Of a stretch of DNA of 64,000 bases, positions 36,743 through 49,250 are shown one piece after another. The notes under the pieces are model-generated. The model had not been told where the DNA came from, made no database searches, and was given only the letters and a program-made list of their open reading frames with translations. Where the stretch lies: contig NZ_WPCV01000005.1 of the NCBI RefSeq assembly GCF_018035235.1, positions 744,001 through 808,000 of the forward strand, read 5' to 3'. This stretch comes from Citrobacter sp. On2M (GTDB lineage Bacteria > Pseudomonadota > Gammaproteobacteria > Enterobacterales > Enterobacteriaceae). How positions within the stretch are numbered: position 1 is the stretch's first letter; the number at the start of each line of letters is the position of its first letter. The translations under genes were made by a program, and so were the position numbers.

Positions 36743-37534
36743 TCACTTACGCAATTTTTTGTTTTTACTGAGGGCGTGCCAGGTGGCAGAAACGCTGTTG
36801 AGATGTTCTTGTAATGCGCGGTCGGCTTCATCAGGATCATGCTGACGAATAGCCTCAACAATAGAAATATGTTGTTGATAACTCACACTATTATGCTCGT
36901 ACAATTCCCGATCAGGGACGGTCGGACGTGCGGCAATCAGCCAATCCAGCAGCGCGACGTGGATCGCCATAAAGATGGGATTGCCCGGGATCTCCGCCAG
37001 TACGCGGTGAAAATCAACGTCCGAGCGAATGAACAACGCATTGTCATCGAGCGACTGACTGTTGATCTCCAGCGCCTTCGCCAGTTTGTCGATTTGCTCG
37101 TCCGTCGCATGTTCGGCGGCATATCGTACCAGGCTGGATTCAAAGAACAATCGCAGCTGTTCGAAGTGGGCAATGCCGCCGGGATGCGCGAGGAAATCTT
37201 TCGCCATACCAGAGAGCTCGCTGATAATAGTATCAGCAGAAGGACGCGAAACGCGGGCGCGCTCACCGTTGTTGATTTGTACCAGACCTTTGCGCTTTAA
37301 CGCCGCCAGCGCTTCTCGTACAGAAGGACGGCCCACGTTAAAGAAGGTCATCAGCTCTCGCTCAGACGGCAACTGTTCGCCCTCGCCAAATTCCCGACGA
37401 CGAATCATCTGCTCCAGTTCTTCTTCAACCATTTCAGACAGTTTTTTACGCGCCAGCGGGCGATTGCGTAAGCTACGGCCAATGGCGGATGGAGAGTCTT
37501 CAGCTTGCGAATCAAATGCGTTCATAGGGCCCAT
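36743..37534 (-). CDS. nanR: Sialic-acid-responsive repressor NanR (GntR/FadR family)
   Basis: The 263-residue regulator has an N-terminal winged helix (about 30-100; [27 protein letters not shown] spans the recognition helix) and an FCD ligand domain with metal-site histidines (FHRVLAEIP and related segments). Neu5Ac releases it from GGTATA repeats. The start [10 protein letters not shown] follows E. coli; ATG four codons in is possible. It is intact, so nan control is kept despite loss of nanE. Confidence 0.96.
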   Translation of the reverse strand: MGPMNAFDSQAEDSPSAIGRSLRNRPLARKKLSEMVEEELEQMIRRREFGEGEQLPSERELMTFFNVGRPSVREALAALKRKGLVQINNGERARVSRPSADTIISELSGMAKDFLAHPGGIAHFEQLRLFFESSLVRYAAEHATDEQIDKLAKALEINSQSLDDNALFIRSDVDFHRVLAEIPGNPIFMAIHVALLDWLIAARPTVPDRELYEHNSVSYQQHISIVEAIRQHDPDEADRALQEHLNSVSATWHALSKNKKLRK

Positions 37535-37893
37535 TCAGCTAAGTCGTGGTGACAAACAACAGCGGGTTTATCCTATCACAGGATCGAAAGCAGGGTGAAA
37601 TGATGGTCATTCGGGCTGAACAGCTTATTGGTCATATCTGCAATAAATATATTTTATTCAGTTTAATCATTCTGCATATATTTAATTTAACGGCACTCTA
37701 TTCACTTTTTGAAATTTATGAATATGAACATGACAAATTATCATAACCATCTATTTTATAACGATAAATAATTTAAAGATCGAATTAAAAACAAGATATC
37801 CACTCCATAAAAAACGCTCAAAAAAATATAACATCCGTTTACATAACAGCGTTATTACCGGATTTATCTTCTTCTCTGGCATGGAGTGAAACA
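37535..37893. promoter_or_regulatory. AT-rich divergent control region nanR / dcuD
   Basis: The 359 bp hold no convincing gene; a 66-codon frame at 37546 lacks a ribosome-binding site and a recognisable product. GGAGTG precedes the dcuD ATG. The AT-rich stretch 37630-37850 probably carries the dcuD promoter, which I cannot define. Confidence 0.5.
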
Positions 37894-39261
37894 ATGTTCG
37901 GCATCATTATTTCTGTTATCGTTTTATTAACGATGGGTTACCTGATCCTCAAAAACTACAAACCGCAGGTCGTGCTGGCGGCCGCGGGGATATTCCTGAT
38001 GATCTGCGGTGTCTGGCTGGGCTACGGCGCGCTGGTCGCTGACGACAAGAGCAGCGGCTATCTGCTGATCGATATTTACAACGAAATTCTGCGTATGCTC
38101 TCCAATCGGGCGGCCGGACTGGGGTTATCCATCATGGCAGTGGGCGGTTATGCCCGTTATATGGACAGGATGGGAGCCAGCAGAGCGATGGTTAGCCTGT
38201 TAAGCCGTCCGCTTAAGCTAATCCGCTCACCCTATGTTGTTCTTGCCGCCACTTATGTGATTGGTCAGATCATGGCGCAGTTCATTACCAGTGCATCCGG
38301 GTTAGGTATGCTGCTGATGGTGACGCTGTTCCCAACGCTGGTCAGCCTTGGCGTGAGCCGTTTGTCTGCGGTGGCCGTCATTGCTACCTCAATGTCCATT
38401 GAATGGGGCATTCTGGAAACCAACTCGATTTTTGCCGCGCAGGTCGCAGGTATGAAAATCGCCACCTACTTCTTTCATTATCAGTTACCCGTCGCATCGT
38501 GCGTCATCATCGCCGTCGCCATTGCGCATTTTTTCGTTCAGCGGCAATTTGATAAAAAAACAGTACCGGACTACAACGGATTCACTGAACAAAAAGCACT
38601 GGAAAACGTACCTCCACTCTATTACGCCATTTTACCCGTCATGCCGCTGATCCTGATGCTGGGCTCGCTTGCCCTGGCGCAGATGGGGCTAATGAAAGCA
38701 GAGCTGAATCTGGTGGTGGTAATGCTGATGAGCATGACGCTCACGATGTTTGTTCAATTCCTGCATAAACATGATCTGCGCGAAACGATGGATGATGTGC
38801 AGGCTTTTTTTGACGGTATGGGGACGCAGTTCGCCAACGTTGTCACGCTGGTGGTTGCCGGGGAGATCTTTGCGAAAGGGTTAACGACAATCGGCACTGT
38901 CGACGCCGTGATAAAAGGTGCAGAGCATTCCGGCCTTGGCGGCATCGGCGTGATGATCATCATGGCCGTGGTCATCGCCGCCTGCGCGATCGTCATGGGA
39001 TCAGGCAACGCGCCATTCATGTCTTTTGCCAGCCTGATTCCGGATATTGCCGCCGGGCTGCATATTCCTGCGGTAGTGATGATTATGCCGATGCATTTTG
39101 CTACTACGCTCGCCAGAGCGGTGTCACCCATTACCGCGGTCATTGTGGTGACGTCGGGTATTGCCGGCGTGTCGCCCTTTGAGGTGGTAAAACGTACAGC
39201 CATCCCAATGGCGGTGGGATTTGTGGTGAATATGATAGTCACCATCGCGCTGTTTTACTGA
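37894..39261 (+). CDS. dcuD: DcuC-family C4-dicarboxylate transporter DcuD
   Basis: The 455-residue protein is hydrophobic with about a dozen membrane segments and matches E. coli DcuD (YhcL) in length and in long identical stretches. Related DcuC exports succinate during fermentation; DcuD's role in E. coli is unproven, as deletion has no clear phenotype. A strong terminator follows and separates it from the convergent sspB. Confidence 0.93.
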   Translation: MFGIIISVIVLLTMGYLILKNYKPQVVLAAAGIFLMICGVWLGYGALVADDKSSGYLLIDIYNEILRMLSNRAAGLGLSIMAVGGYARYMDRMGASRAMVSLLSRPLKLIRSPYVVLAATYVIGQIMAQFITSASGLGMLLMVTLFPTLVSLGVSRLSAVAVIATSMSIEWGILETNSIFAAQVAGMKIATYFFHYQLPVASCVIIAVAIAHFFVQRQFDKKTVPDYNGFTEQKALENVPPLYYAILPVMPLILMLGSLALAQMGLMKAELNLVVVMLMSMTLTMFVQFLHKHDLRETMDDVQAFFDGMGTQFANVVTLVVAGEIFAKGLTTIGTVDAVIKGAEHSGLGGIGVMIIMAVVIAACAIVMGSGNAPFMSFASLIPDIAAGLHIPAVVMIMPMHFATTLARAVSPITAVIVVTSGIAGVSPFEVVKRTAIPMAVGFVVNMIVTIALFY

Positions 39262-39280
39262 TCCCGAAACCAGAAAACAG

Positions 39281-39307
39281 AACAGGCCCCAAAGGGCCTG
39301 TTTTTTT
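39281..39307 (+). terminator. dcuD terminator
   Basis: CAGGCCC and GGGCCTG form a stem with loop CAAA, followed by seven T's; the A-rich left side also suits the convergent sspB transcript. Confidence 0.9.
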
Positions 39308-39317
39308 ATTTCACTAT

Positions 39318-39821
39318 TTATTTCACTACGCGCAGCGCTGGACGCCCACCGCGAGGTGGCGGCGGTGTGTCATCTGGTTCGTTGTCGTCGCCATTGTCAG
39401 GCTTATCGCCATCAATGACCGACATGACCGTTTCACTCTCAAAACCAGACGCGTCGTTGTCGTCATCATTTAAGCTGGCGACATCTTCGTCGTAGGCGGC
39501 TTCCGGCTCGAACATCGTACCGGCGCCATTTTCACGAGCATAAATTGCCAGGACGGCAGCCAGCGGCACTGAAACCTGACGCGGCACACCACCAAAGCGC
39601 GCGTTAAAGCGCACTTCGTCGTTAGCCAACTCCAGATTGCCCACCGCACGCGGTGCAATGTTCAGAACAATTTGCCCGTCACGTGCATATTCCATCGGAA
39701 CCTGCACGTCCTGGAGCGTCACATCCACCACCAGATGCGGCGTGAGCTGGTTGTCTAACAACCACTCATAGAATGCGCGCAGCAGATACGGACGGCGTGG
39801 TGTTAGCTGTGGCAAATCCAT
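39318..39821 (-). CDS. sspB: ClpXP specificity-enhancing adaptor SspB
   Basis: SspB binds ssrA-tagged proteins and N-RseA and tethers them to ClpXP. The 167-residue protein has the substrate-binding fold (about 5-110), a long acidic linker (DDDNDASG..DGDKPDNGDDNEPDD) and the ClpX-docking tail RGGRPALRVVK. Six bases separate it from sspA, so they form one operon. Confidence 0.96.
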   Translation of the reverse strand: MDLPQLTPRRPYLLRAFYEWLLDNQLTPHLVVDVTLQDVQVPMEYARDGQIVLNIAPRAVGNLELANDEVRFNARFGGVPRQVSVPLAAVLAIYARENGAGTMFEPEAAYDEDVASLNDDDNDASGFESETVMSVIDGDKPDNGDDNEPDDTPPPPRGGRPALRVVK

Positions 39822-39826
39822 ACAGG

Positions 39827-40465
39827 TTAACCCCGGCCCAGACGCATTTCACGTTCAGGCTCAGTCAGAGAAGCCAGGAAAGAGTCACGTTCAAAGACGC
39901 GAGTCATGTACCCTTTCAGCTCTTTCGAACCTGCACCGTTGAATTCAATACCCAGCTGCGGTAAACGCCACAGCAGCGGCGCCAGATAGCAATCTACCAG
40001 GCTGAACTCATCGCTCAGGAAGTAAGGTTTCTGGCCAAATACCGGCGCAATTGCCAGCAGTTCTTCGCGCAGACGCTTACGCGCGACTTCGGCTTCAGAA
40101 GCAGACCCGTTCACGATGACGTTCATCAGCGTGTACCAGTCTTTTTCAATACGCTGCATGTACAGGCGGCTTTCACCACGCGCAACCGGGTAAACCGGCA
40201 TCAGCGGTGGATGCGGGAAACGCTCATCCAGATATTCCATAATGATGCGAGATTCCCACAGGGTCAGCTCACGATCCACCAGTGTCGGTACGCTCTGATT
40301 CGGGTTGAGGTCGATCAGATCCTGAGGTGGATTGTCCTTCTCCACATGCTCAATCTCGAAACTAACACCTTTTTCAGCCAGCACAATGCGGACCTGATGG
40401 CTATAGATGTCAGTAGGACCAGAAAACAGCGTCATTACCGAACGTTTGTTGGCAGCGACAGCCAT
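39827..40465 (-). CDS. sspA: Stringent starvation protein A
   Basis: SspA is a glutathione-transferase-fold protein that binds RNA polymerase and reduces H-NS levels in stationary phase. The 212-residue protein matches E. coli almost throughout, including VPTLVDRELTLWESRIIMEYLDE. It lacks the usual catalytic GST residue, as does the E. coli protein. It is followed by sspB and preceded by rpsI and its terminator. Confidence 0.97.
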   Translation of the reverse strand: MAVAANKRSVMTLFSGPTDIYSHQVRIVLAEKGVSFEIEHVEKDNPPQDLIDLNPNQSVPTLVDRELTLWESRIIMEYLDERFPHPPLMPVYPVARGESRLYMQRIEKDWYTLMNVIVNGSASEAEVARKRLREELLAIAPVFGQKPYFLSDEFSLVDCYLAPLLWRLPQLGIEFNGAGSKELKGYMTRVFERDSFLASLTEPEREMRLGRG

Positions 40466-40722
40466 GAAAACCTCCAGGTATATTCAGAATTTTTACTGCT
40501 ACCAGCCACTCAGTGGCCAGCCAGAAGTGATGTCACCCAGGCTCGGAAAGTCATTGCTGTTCAAAATACAAACAAAAAATGAGCGATACCGGACATTTGG
40601 GCAGAAAATTGGATGATAGTTTACCAGATTTTGTGACCGTTGTGGTGAGTCGATTCTTGAAATGGGGAAAAAGAGGTGGCAATTAGCGGATTGCCGTGGT
40701 TCTACGGCGAGAAATAACGATA

Positions 40723-40748
40723 AAAAAACCCGCCGAAGCGGGTTTTTT
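40723..40748 (-). terminator. rplM-rpsI terminator
   Basis: AAAAAACCCGC and GCGGGTTTTTT pair around a CGAA loop (40734-40737), a compact rho-independent terminator 33 bases after the rpsI stop. Confidence 0.92.
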
Positions 40749-40780
40749 CGCAAATTGTCGTCTGCCGAAGCAGAATACAA

Positions 40781-41176
<396 letters not shown>

Positions 41177-41188
41177 CTATAATCCCGA

Positions 41189-41770
<582 letters not shown>

Positions 41771-41835
41771 GGGGTCGCAAGATTATAGAGAAGTCAGGGT
41801 CAAAGATCGACCCCTTTATGTGATTTGCGGCAGGT

Positions 41836-42963
41836 TTAACCGGCTAAATGTTCCCGCTTCAGATACTCTTCGCTTTGCATCTCCTGCAAGCGCGACAAAC
41901 AGCGCTGAAATTCAAACTTCAGACGCTCGCCCTGATAAATTTCATAGAGTGGCGACGCCGCACTGACCACCAGCTTGACGTGACGCTCATAGAACTCATC
42001 CACCAGCGCGATAAAACGCCGCGCCTCACTCTCCATCAGCGTCGTCATGACCGGTACATCAAACAACAGCACCGTATGAAACAGACGCGACAGCGCAATG
42101 TAGTCATGTTGGCTACGCGCATCGACACAGAGCGTAGTGAACGACACCGCCAGCGTTTGGTTTTCGACGGCCAGCGTCTGCATAGGGCGATGATTGATTT
42201 CCAGCGTCGGCGCATGCTCGCCTTTCGTTCCCGCCAATGCCAGCCAGAGCTTATCCATCTGCTGGCGGGTTTCCTCATTCAGTGGTGACAACCACAAATG
42301 CGCCTGAGTTAAGGTGCGCAGACGATAATCGACGCCAGCATCAACATTCATAATGTCACAATGCTGTTTGATAGCATCAATAGCAGGAAGAAAACGCGTG
42401 CGTTGCAACCCGTTGCGATACAGTTCATCTGGCGGAATATTGGAGGTCGCGACCAGCGTAATACCGCGGGCAAATAGTGCCTTCATCAGGCCGCCGAGCA
42501 GCATGGCATCGGTGATGTCAGAAACAAAAAATTCGTCAAAGCACAGCACGTCCGTTTCGGCCTTAAAACGGTCGGCAATGATTTCCAGCGGATCGCTCTG
42601 CCCCTGCAGGGCGGTAAGCTCCTCATGGACGCGCAACATAAAACGGTGAAAGTGCAAACGCTGTTTACGCCCGCCCGGCAGGCTATGGTAGAACAGATCC
42701 ATCAGCCAGGTTTTTCCGCGCCCGACGCCGCCCCACATATACAGCCCACGCACCGGCGGGTTAGTCGGCGACTCGCGCTTACCCAGCAATTTGCCAAAAC
42801 GCGCCATCAGTCCACTCTCCTGTGGCACAGGACGCGCCGGCGTCGAAAGCGCCTGGAAAATGGTTTCCAATCGATTCACGGCTTCTTGTTGTACGTTGTC
42901 GGGCTGATGACTGCCATCTTTGAGGGCTTGCTGGTAACGCGATGTCGGAGAAAGGCTTTGCAT
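41836..42963 (-). CDS. zapE: Cell-division ATPase ZapE (AFG1 family)
   Basis: ZapE interacts with FtsZ and is needed under low oxygen and at high temperature. The 375-residue AFG1-like ATPase has Walker A GGVGRGKTWLMD near 76, Walker B DVLCFDEFFVSD and a sensor segment TLVATSNIPPDELY. It is divergent from zapG across about 190 bp. Confidence 0.95.
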   Translation of the reverse strand: MQSLSPTSRYQQALKDGSHQPDNVQQEAVNRLETIFQALSTPARPVPQESGLMARFGKLLGKRESPTNPPVRGLYMWGGVGRGKTWLMDLFYHSLPGGRKQRLHFHRFMLRVHEELTALQGQSDPLEIIADRFKAETDVLCFDEFFVSDITDAMLLGGLMKALFARGITLVATSNIPPDELYRNGLQRTRFLPAIDAIKQHCDIMNVDAGVDYRLRTLTQAHLWLSPLNEETRQQMDKLWLALAGTKGEHAPTLEINHRPMQTLAVENQTLAVSFTTLCVDARSQHDYIALSRLFHTVLLFDVPVMTTLMESEARRFIALVDEFYERHVKLVVSAASPLYEIYQGERLKFEFQRCLSRLQEMQSEEYLKREHLAG

Positions 42964-43155
42964 GATGTTATTGTTATTCCTTGAGAATCGATGTGCCGTC
43001 GCTCACGGTTGACGAAAAAAAGGCCGTTCTACATTACGTGATATAAACACGGGATTCCACTTCTACGGAATTAGCGGTTATAGTGGCATAATCAGGCGCA
43101 GGCATGGAGCCTAAAGCCAACACCCTACGGAAACACAAGACAACGGGAGATGTTC

Positions 43156-43554
43156 ATGACCTGGGAATATGCGCTAATTGGGTTAGTCGTCGGTATCATT
43201 ATTGGTGCTGTAGCCATGCGTTTTGGTAATCGTAAATTACGCCAACAGCAGGCATTGCAGTACGAACTGGAAAAAAATAAAGCTGAGCTGGAAGAGTACC
43301 GCGAAGAGCTGGTGAGCCACTTTGCCCGCAGCGCTGAATTGCTGGATAACATGGCGGACGATTATCGTCAGATCTACCAGCATATGGCGAAAAGCTCCAG
43401 CAACCTGCTGCCGGGTATGTCACCGGAAAACAACCCGTTCCGTAATCGTCTGGCAGAGTCCGAAGCTGGCAACGATCAGGCGCCGGTTCAAATGCCGCGT
43501 GACTATTCTGAAGGGGCTTCTGGCCTGCTGCGTAGCGGCGTAAAGCGCGACTAA
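43156..43554 (+). CDS. zapG: Division/envelope coordination protein ZapG (YhcB, DUF1043)
   Basis: Of two in-frame ATGs (43150 and 43156), the second gives MTWEYALIGLVV and 132 residues as in E. coli and has better spacing from GGGAG. One N-terminal membrane helix (about 5-23) is followed by a long coiled coil (about 25-80) and a disordered tail. E. coli YhcB links cell division, elongation and envelope synthesis. Confidence 0.94.
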   Translation: MTWEYALIGLVVGIIIGAVAMRFGNRKLRQQQALQYELEKNKAELEEYREELVSHFARSAELLDNMADDYRQIYQHMAKSSSNLLPGMSPENNPFRNRLAESEAGNDQAPVQMPRDYSEGASGLLRSGVKRD

Positions 43555-43722
43555 CCGCACATCGTTAAGAAATTTATTGGGCGCAGCAATTGCGCCCTCC
43601 GCTTCTCTTCCCGTCCCAGCTATTATTTAGTCGTTAGCCTCATTGTGACCAAACCGAAAATTCAATAACATCAAACTGTTTTGAATCATCTTCCGTTTAC
43701 TCAAGGTACGAGAGCAGGATCC

Positions 43723-45090
43723 ATGAAAAAACAAACCCAGCTGTTGAGTGCATTAGCGTTAAGTGTCGGGTTAACTCTCTCGGCGCCATTCCCGGCCGTT
43801 GCGTCGATTCCCGGCCAGGTTCCCGGTCAGGCTGCGCTCCCCAGTCTCGCCCCGATGCTGGAGAAAGTGTTACCTGCCGTGGTGAGCGTAAGGGTCGAAG
43901 GCACCGCCACTCAGGGGCAGAAAGTCCCGGAAGAGTTCAAAAAGTTTTTTGGTGATGAACTTCCCGACCAACCTTCCCAACCTTTTGAAGGGCTGGGTTC
44001 CGGGGTTATTATTGATGCCGCCAAAGGCTACGTCCTGACCAATAACCACGTTATTAATCAGGCGCAAAAAATCAGCGTTCAGCTTAATGATGGTCGTGAG
44101 TTCGACGCAAAGCTTATTGGCAGCGACGATCAGAGCGATATCGCTCTGCTACAAATTCAGCATCCCAGCAACCTGACGCAAATAGCCATTGCCGATTCCG
44201 ACAAACTCCGCGTGGGTGATTTCGCGGTAGCCGTGGGTAACCCGTTTGGTTTGGGGCAAACTGCCACCTCAGGCATTGTATCGGCTTTGGGTCGTAGCGG
44301 GTTGAACCTCGAAGGTCTGGAAAACTTTATTCAGACGGACGCTTCCATCAACCGGGGTAACTCCGGCGGTGCATTGCTTAACCTCAACGGTGAGCTGATT
44401 GGCATTAACACCGCGATTCTGGCTCCCGGTGGCGGTAGCATCGGTATTGGCTTTGCAATTCCGAGCAACATGGCGCGTACGCTGGCGCAGCAGTTGATGC
44501 AGTTTGGTGAAATCAAACGTGGCCTGCTGGGGATTAAAGGCACCGAAATGACCGCCGATATCGCCAAAGCGTTCAAACTGGACGTGCAGCGCGGCGCGTT
44601 TGTCAGCGAGGTTCTGCCTAACTCCGGTTCCGCAAAAGCGGGAGTGAAGTCTGGCGACGTCATTACCAGCCTCAACGGCAAACCGCTCAACAGCTTCGCC
44701 GAACTGCGTTCACGCATTGCGACAACCGAACCTGGCACCAAGGTCAAACTGGGTCTGCTGCGTAACGGTAAACCGCTGGAGGTTGAGGTCACCCTGGACA
44801 CCAGTACATCATCGTCCGCCAGCGCGGAGATGATTGCGCCTGCGTTGCAAGGTGCTACGCTCAGCGACGGACAGTTAAAAGACGGCACCAAAGGCATTAA
44901 AATCGATAACGTCGAAAAAAGCAGCCCAGCCGCGCAGGCCGGCCTGCATAAAGATGACGTTATCATTGGCGTTAACCGCGATCGCGTAAACTCAATCGCT
45001 GAAATGCGCAAAGTGCTGGAAGCGAAACCGTCGATTATTGCTCTGCAGGTGGTTCGCGGTAACGAAAGTATTTACCTGCTCCTGCGTTAA
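43723..45090 (+). CDS. degQ: Periplasmic serine protease DegQ
   Basis: The start MKKQTQLLSALALS gives 455 residues, as in E. coli; an earlier frame adds 14 residues not seen in the family. A signal peptide ends near residue 27 (FPAVAS). The HtrA protease domain has His in VLTNNHVI, Asp in QSDIALLQI and Ser in NRGNSGGALL. Two PDZ domains follow (about 260-350 and 365-450). It forms cage-like oligomers in the periplasm. degS follows as a separate unit. Confidence 0.97.
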   Translation: MKKQTQLLSALALSVGLTLSAPFPAVASIPGQVPGQAALPSLAPMLEKVLPAVVSVRVEGTATQGQKVPEEFKKFFGDELPDQPSQPFEGLGSGVIIDAAKGYVLTNNHVINQAQKISVQLNDGREFDAKLIGSDDQSDIALLQIQHPSNLTQIAIADSDKLRVGDFAVAVGNPFGLGQTATSGIVSALGRSGLNLEGLENFIQTDASINRGNSGGALLNLNGELIGINTAILAPGGGSIGIGFAIPSNMARTLAQQLMQFGEIKRGLLGIKGTEMTADIAKAFKLDVQRGAFVSEVLPNSGSAKAGVKSGDVITSLNGKPLNSFAELRSRIATTEPGTKVKLGLLRNGKPLEVEVTLDTSTSSSASAEMIAPALQGATLSDGQLKDGTKGIKIDNVEKSSPAAQAGLHKDDVIIGVNRDRVNSIAEMRKVLEAKPSIIALQVVRGNESIYLLLR

Positions 45091-45098
45091 CGCCTGTA

Positions 45099-45130
45099 AC
45101 CGGACATCAGCCCCCCGTGTGATGTCCGGT
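45099..45130 (+). terminator. Hairpin between degQ and degS
   Basis: ACCGGACATCA and TGATGTCCGGT form a perfect 11-bp stem with a 10-base loop. No U tract follows, so partial termination or mRNA protection is likelier than a full stop. Confidence 0.6.
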
Positions 45131-45179
45131 AAACTCGTGATATGCTGCTGCCGTTCCCTTTATTAATGACGCCGCCATC

Positions 45180-46247
45180 ATGTTTGTGAAGCTTTTACGT
45201 TCGGTCGCGATTGGTTTAATCGTCGGCGCTATTCTGCTGGCCGCGATGCCCTCGTTGCGCAAAATTAATACGCTTACCGCACCGCAGTTCGACAGTGCAG
45301 ATGAAACACCCGCCAGTTATAACCCGGCTGTTCGCCGCGCAGCGCCTGCCGTCGTTAACGTTTATAACCGCAGTATGAACAGCACAGCGCATAACCAGCT
45401 TGAGATCCGCACGCTCGGCTCAGGCGTTATCATGGATCAGCGCGGCTATATCATTACCAACAAGCACGTCATTAATGATGCTGACCAAATCATCGTCGCA
45501 TTGCAGGATGGCCGTGTATTTGAAGCGCTACTTGTGGGTTCTGATACGTTAACCGACCTTGCGGTGCTGAAAATCAACGCGACTGGCGGACTGCCGACAA
45601 TTCCGATTAATAACAAACGCGTACCGCACATCGGCGATGTGGTTCTCGCCATTGGTAACCCTTACAACCTCGGGCAAACCATCACTCAGGGGATTATCAG
45701 CGCCACCGGTCGTATTGGCCTGAACCCGACGGGGCGGCAAAACTTCCTGCAAACCGATGCCTCCATCAACCACGGCAACTCCGGTGGTGCGCTGGTTAAC
45801 TCGTTGGGTGAGTTGATGGGTATTAACACCCTGTCATTTGATAAAAGCAACGATGGCGAAACCCCGGAAGGGATCGGTTTTGCTATTCCTTTTCAACTGG
45901 CAACCAAAATCATGGATAAGCTGATTCGTGACGGACGCGTGATTCGCGGCTACATCGGCATCAGCGGTCGCGAAATAGCGCCACTGCACGCCCAGGGTGG
46001 CGGCATGGATCAAATTCAGGGAATTGTGGTTAACGAAGTGTCCCCGGATGGTCCGGCAGCGCGGGCTGGCATACAGGTTAACGATCTGATTATTTCGGTC
46101 AATAATAAGCCAGCGGTGTCAGCGCTGGAAACAATGGATCAGGTGGCAGAGATTCGCCCAGGCTCGGTTATCTCCGTGGTCGTGATGCGCGATGATAAGC
46201 AGTTGACGCTGCAGGTCACGATTCAGGAATATCCGGCAACCAACTAA
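45180..46247 (+). CDS. degS: Membrane-anchored site-1 protease DegS
   Basis: DegS senses misfolded outer-membrane porins and cuts RseA, starting the sigma-E response. The 355-residue protein has one N-terminal membrane anchor (about 5-25), a trypsin-like domain with His in IITNKHVI, Asp in LTDLAVLKI and Ser in NHGNSGGALV, and one PDZ domain (about 260-350). Confidence 0.97.
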   Translation: MFVKLLRSVAIGLIVGAILLAAMPSLRKINTLTAPQFDSADETPASYNPAVRRAAPAVVNVYNRSMNSTAHNQLEIRTLGSGVIMDQRGYIITNKHVINDADQIIVALQDGRVFEALLVGSDTLTDLAVLKINATGGLPTIPINNKRVPHIGDVVLAIGNPYNLGQTITQGIISATGRIGLNPTGRQNFLQTDASINHGNSGGALVNSLGELMGINTLSFDKSNDGETPEGIGFAIPFQLATKIMDKLIRDGRVIRGYIGISGREIAPLHAQGGGMDQIQGIVVNEVSPDGPAARAGIQVNDLIISVNNKPAVSALETMDQVAEIRPGSVISVVVMRDDKQLTLQVTIQEYPATN

Positions 46248-46256
46248 CGCGGATAT

Positions 46257-46287
46257 AAAAAAACCGGAGCCAGTGCTCCGGTTTTTT
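46257..46287. terminator. Bidirectional terminator degS / mdh
   Basis: AAAAAACCGGAGC and GCTCCGGTTTTTT pair over 13 bp around CAGT. It lies between the convergent degS and mdh and ends both. Confidence 0.93.
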
Positions 46288-46303
46288 ACTTTCTGGCAGT
46301 TCG

Positions 46304-47611
<1,308 letters not shown>

Positions 47612-47646
47612 TTTGCATAAAAATTCATCTGTATGCACAATAATGT
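47612..47646 (+). promoter_or_regulatory. ARG boxes in the argR promoter
   Basis: TTTGCATAAAAATTCATC and the following CTGTATGCACAATAATG resemble the paired 18-bp ARG boxes (consensus AATGAATAATTATTCATT-like) through which ArgR represses its own gene in E. coli; box spacing fits. Confidence 0.7.
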
Positions 47647-47672
47647 TGTTTCTACTGCCATATTACGGGTGA

Positions 47673-48146
<474 letters not shown>

Positions 48147-48522
48147 TGCCTCCTCCCCGTCGCCTCGCGGCGGGGGAAAAAACTCTGTTTTCTCCCTCTT
48201 CCCTCTATTTTCCACTACGACTCGTTTAACAAATGGTGCGTTTAACCATCAAAAAACATTCACGTAGTGAATACGAATATTTAAAAACGCACATTTTGCA
48301 AAAATTCATATCATTATGATTTGATTGAATTTATTTATTTAAAGATGTCAAAAACACTCTTTTTAATTCCATTTGGTTATAAAAAAACCATTTCTTAACA
48401 CCAAACACCAGCAGAAACAATTAGCGTGGTATTAATTTATCAGGTTATTAGTGTATACTTGATTTTGTGATGAGGGTCACGAAACGCAGACCCCTATAAA
48501 AGAATTCGACGAGGTAAAAATC
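48147..48522. promoter_or_regulatory. argR terminator and AT-rich yhcN upstream region
   Basis: A GC-rich hairpin CCCCGTCGC/GCGGCGGGG (about 48156-48176) closes argR. The next 340 bases are strongly AT-rich with no gene. A TATACT (48454-48459) may be the yhcN -10; no good -35 is visible. A ribosome-binding site GAGGT lies before ATG 48523. Confidence 0.5.
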
Positions 48523-48789
48523 ATGAAAATCAAAACGACTATTGCAACCTTAAGCCTTCTTTCTGTTCTCTCTTTCGGTGCAAGCGCCGCGGTTACTCAG
48601 GTGAACTCACAAGAAGCACAGAACCTGCAATCCATGGGTAGCATCTCCGTATCTCAGATCGGTAGCTCACCAATGGATATGCGTCAGGCCATCGCTGCTA
48701 AAGCTGAAAAAGCGGGTGCCAGCAGCTATCGCGTTACCGAGCTCCGTGAAGGCGCTCACTGGCATGCTACTGCAGAACTCTACAAATAA
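48523..48789 (+). CDS. yhcN: Periplasmic DUF1471 (BhsA/YhcN-family) stress protein YhcN
   Basis: The 88-residue secreted protein has a signal peptide ending at ASAA (about 22) and a DUF1471 domain. E. coli YhcN is linked to acid and peroxide stress. The N-terminal part of the mature region differs somewhat from E. coli. A strong terminator follows (48817-48841). Confidence 0.93.
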   Translation: MKIKTTIATLSLLSVLSFGASAAVTQVNSQEAQNLQSMGSISVSQIGSSPMDMRQAIAAKAEKAGASSYRVTELREGAHWHATAELYK

Positions 48790-48816
48790 ACCCTCGTCGT
48801 CTCAGTCCGACGACTT

Positions 48817-48841
48817 GCCCCCGCCTGCCGGGGGCTTTTTT
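48817..48841 (+). terminator. yhcN terminator
   Basis: GCCCCCG and CGGGGGC pair around CCTGC and are followed by six T's; a smaller stem CGTCGTC..GACGAC precedes it. Confidence 0.9.
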
Positions 48842-48846
48842 ATGCC

Positions 48847-49125
48847 TTATATTGAATGCCGAACATTAAAGCGCAACTGCCCTTCCAGCTCTTCTTCCGC
48901 TTCATCGAACAGTAAAATCAGCGCACCATATCGTCTGCGTAGCTTGTCCGGCAAATGAACAAATTCAATCTCCAGCGGCAACGGTAAGACTTCCCCGATA
49001 ACCACCTCCCACAAAGAATCTAAATCAACCACCTTTTCCCTGGCGAGACCGAACGTGCGCGTAAACTCGCGATAGAAATCACCCTGGTCTTCTATCTCGT
49101 CAAAATCAAATGTATAGATGTTCAT
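48847..49125 (-). CDS. yhcO: Barstar-family protein YhcO
   Basis: The 92-residue acidic protein belongs to the barstar family ([43 protein letters not shown]). No barnase-like nuclease gene is nearby, so this is not evidently a toxin-antitoxin pair. E. coli YhcO is 90 residues; function is unknown. Confidence 0.88.
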   Translation of the reverse strand: MNIYTFDFDEIEDQGDFYREFTRTFGLAREKVVDLDSLWEVVIGEVLPLPLEIEFVHLPDKLRRRYGALILLFDEAEEELEGQLRFNVRHSI

Positions 49126-49216
49126 CTATAGCCACCATCCCGACGCCAGTCACTGTCACTCTACGAACCAATAATATGCAGAGACTTCCTGCATTTTCAG
49201 GTAAGTATAGCCATAA

Positions 49217-49243
49217 AAAAACCGACGTTTTTATCGTCGGTTT
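49217..49243 (-). terminator. aaeXAB terminator
   Basis: AAACCGACG and CGTCGGTTT form a stem with a 7-base loop; on the minus strand it is followed by seven U's, just after the aaeB stop. Confidence 0.9.
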
Positions 49244-49250
49244 CTCACAT

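Noticed and set aside
37546-37746. A 66-codon frame between nanR and dcuD
   Set aside because: It has no ribosome-binding site, is AT-rich and resembles no known protein; the region is better read as a promoter gap.
48847-49125. YhcO as the antitoxin of a barnase-type toxin pair
   Set aside because: It is barstar-like, but no ribonuclease-like partner gene is next to it; yhcN is a DUF1471 stress protein.
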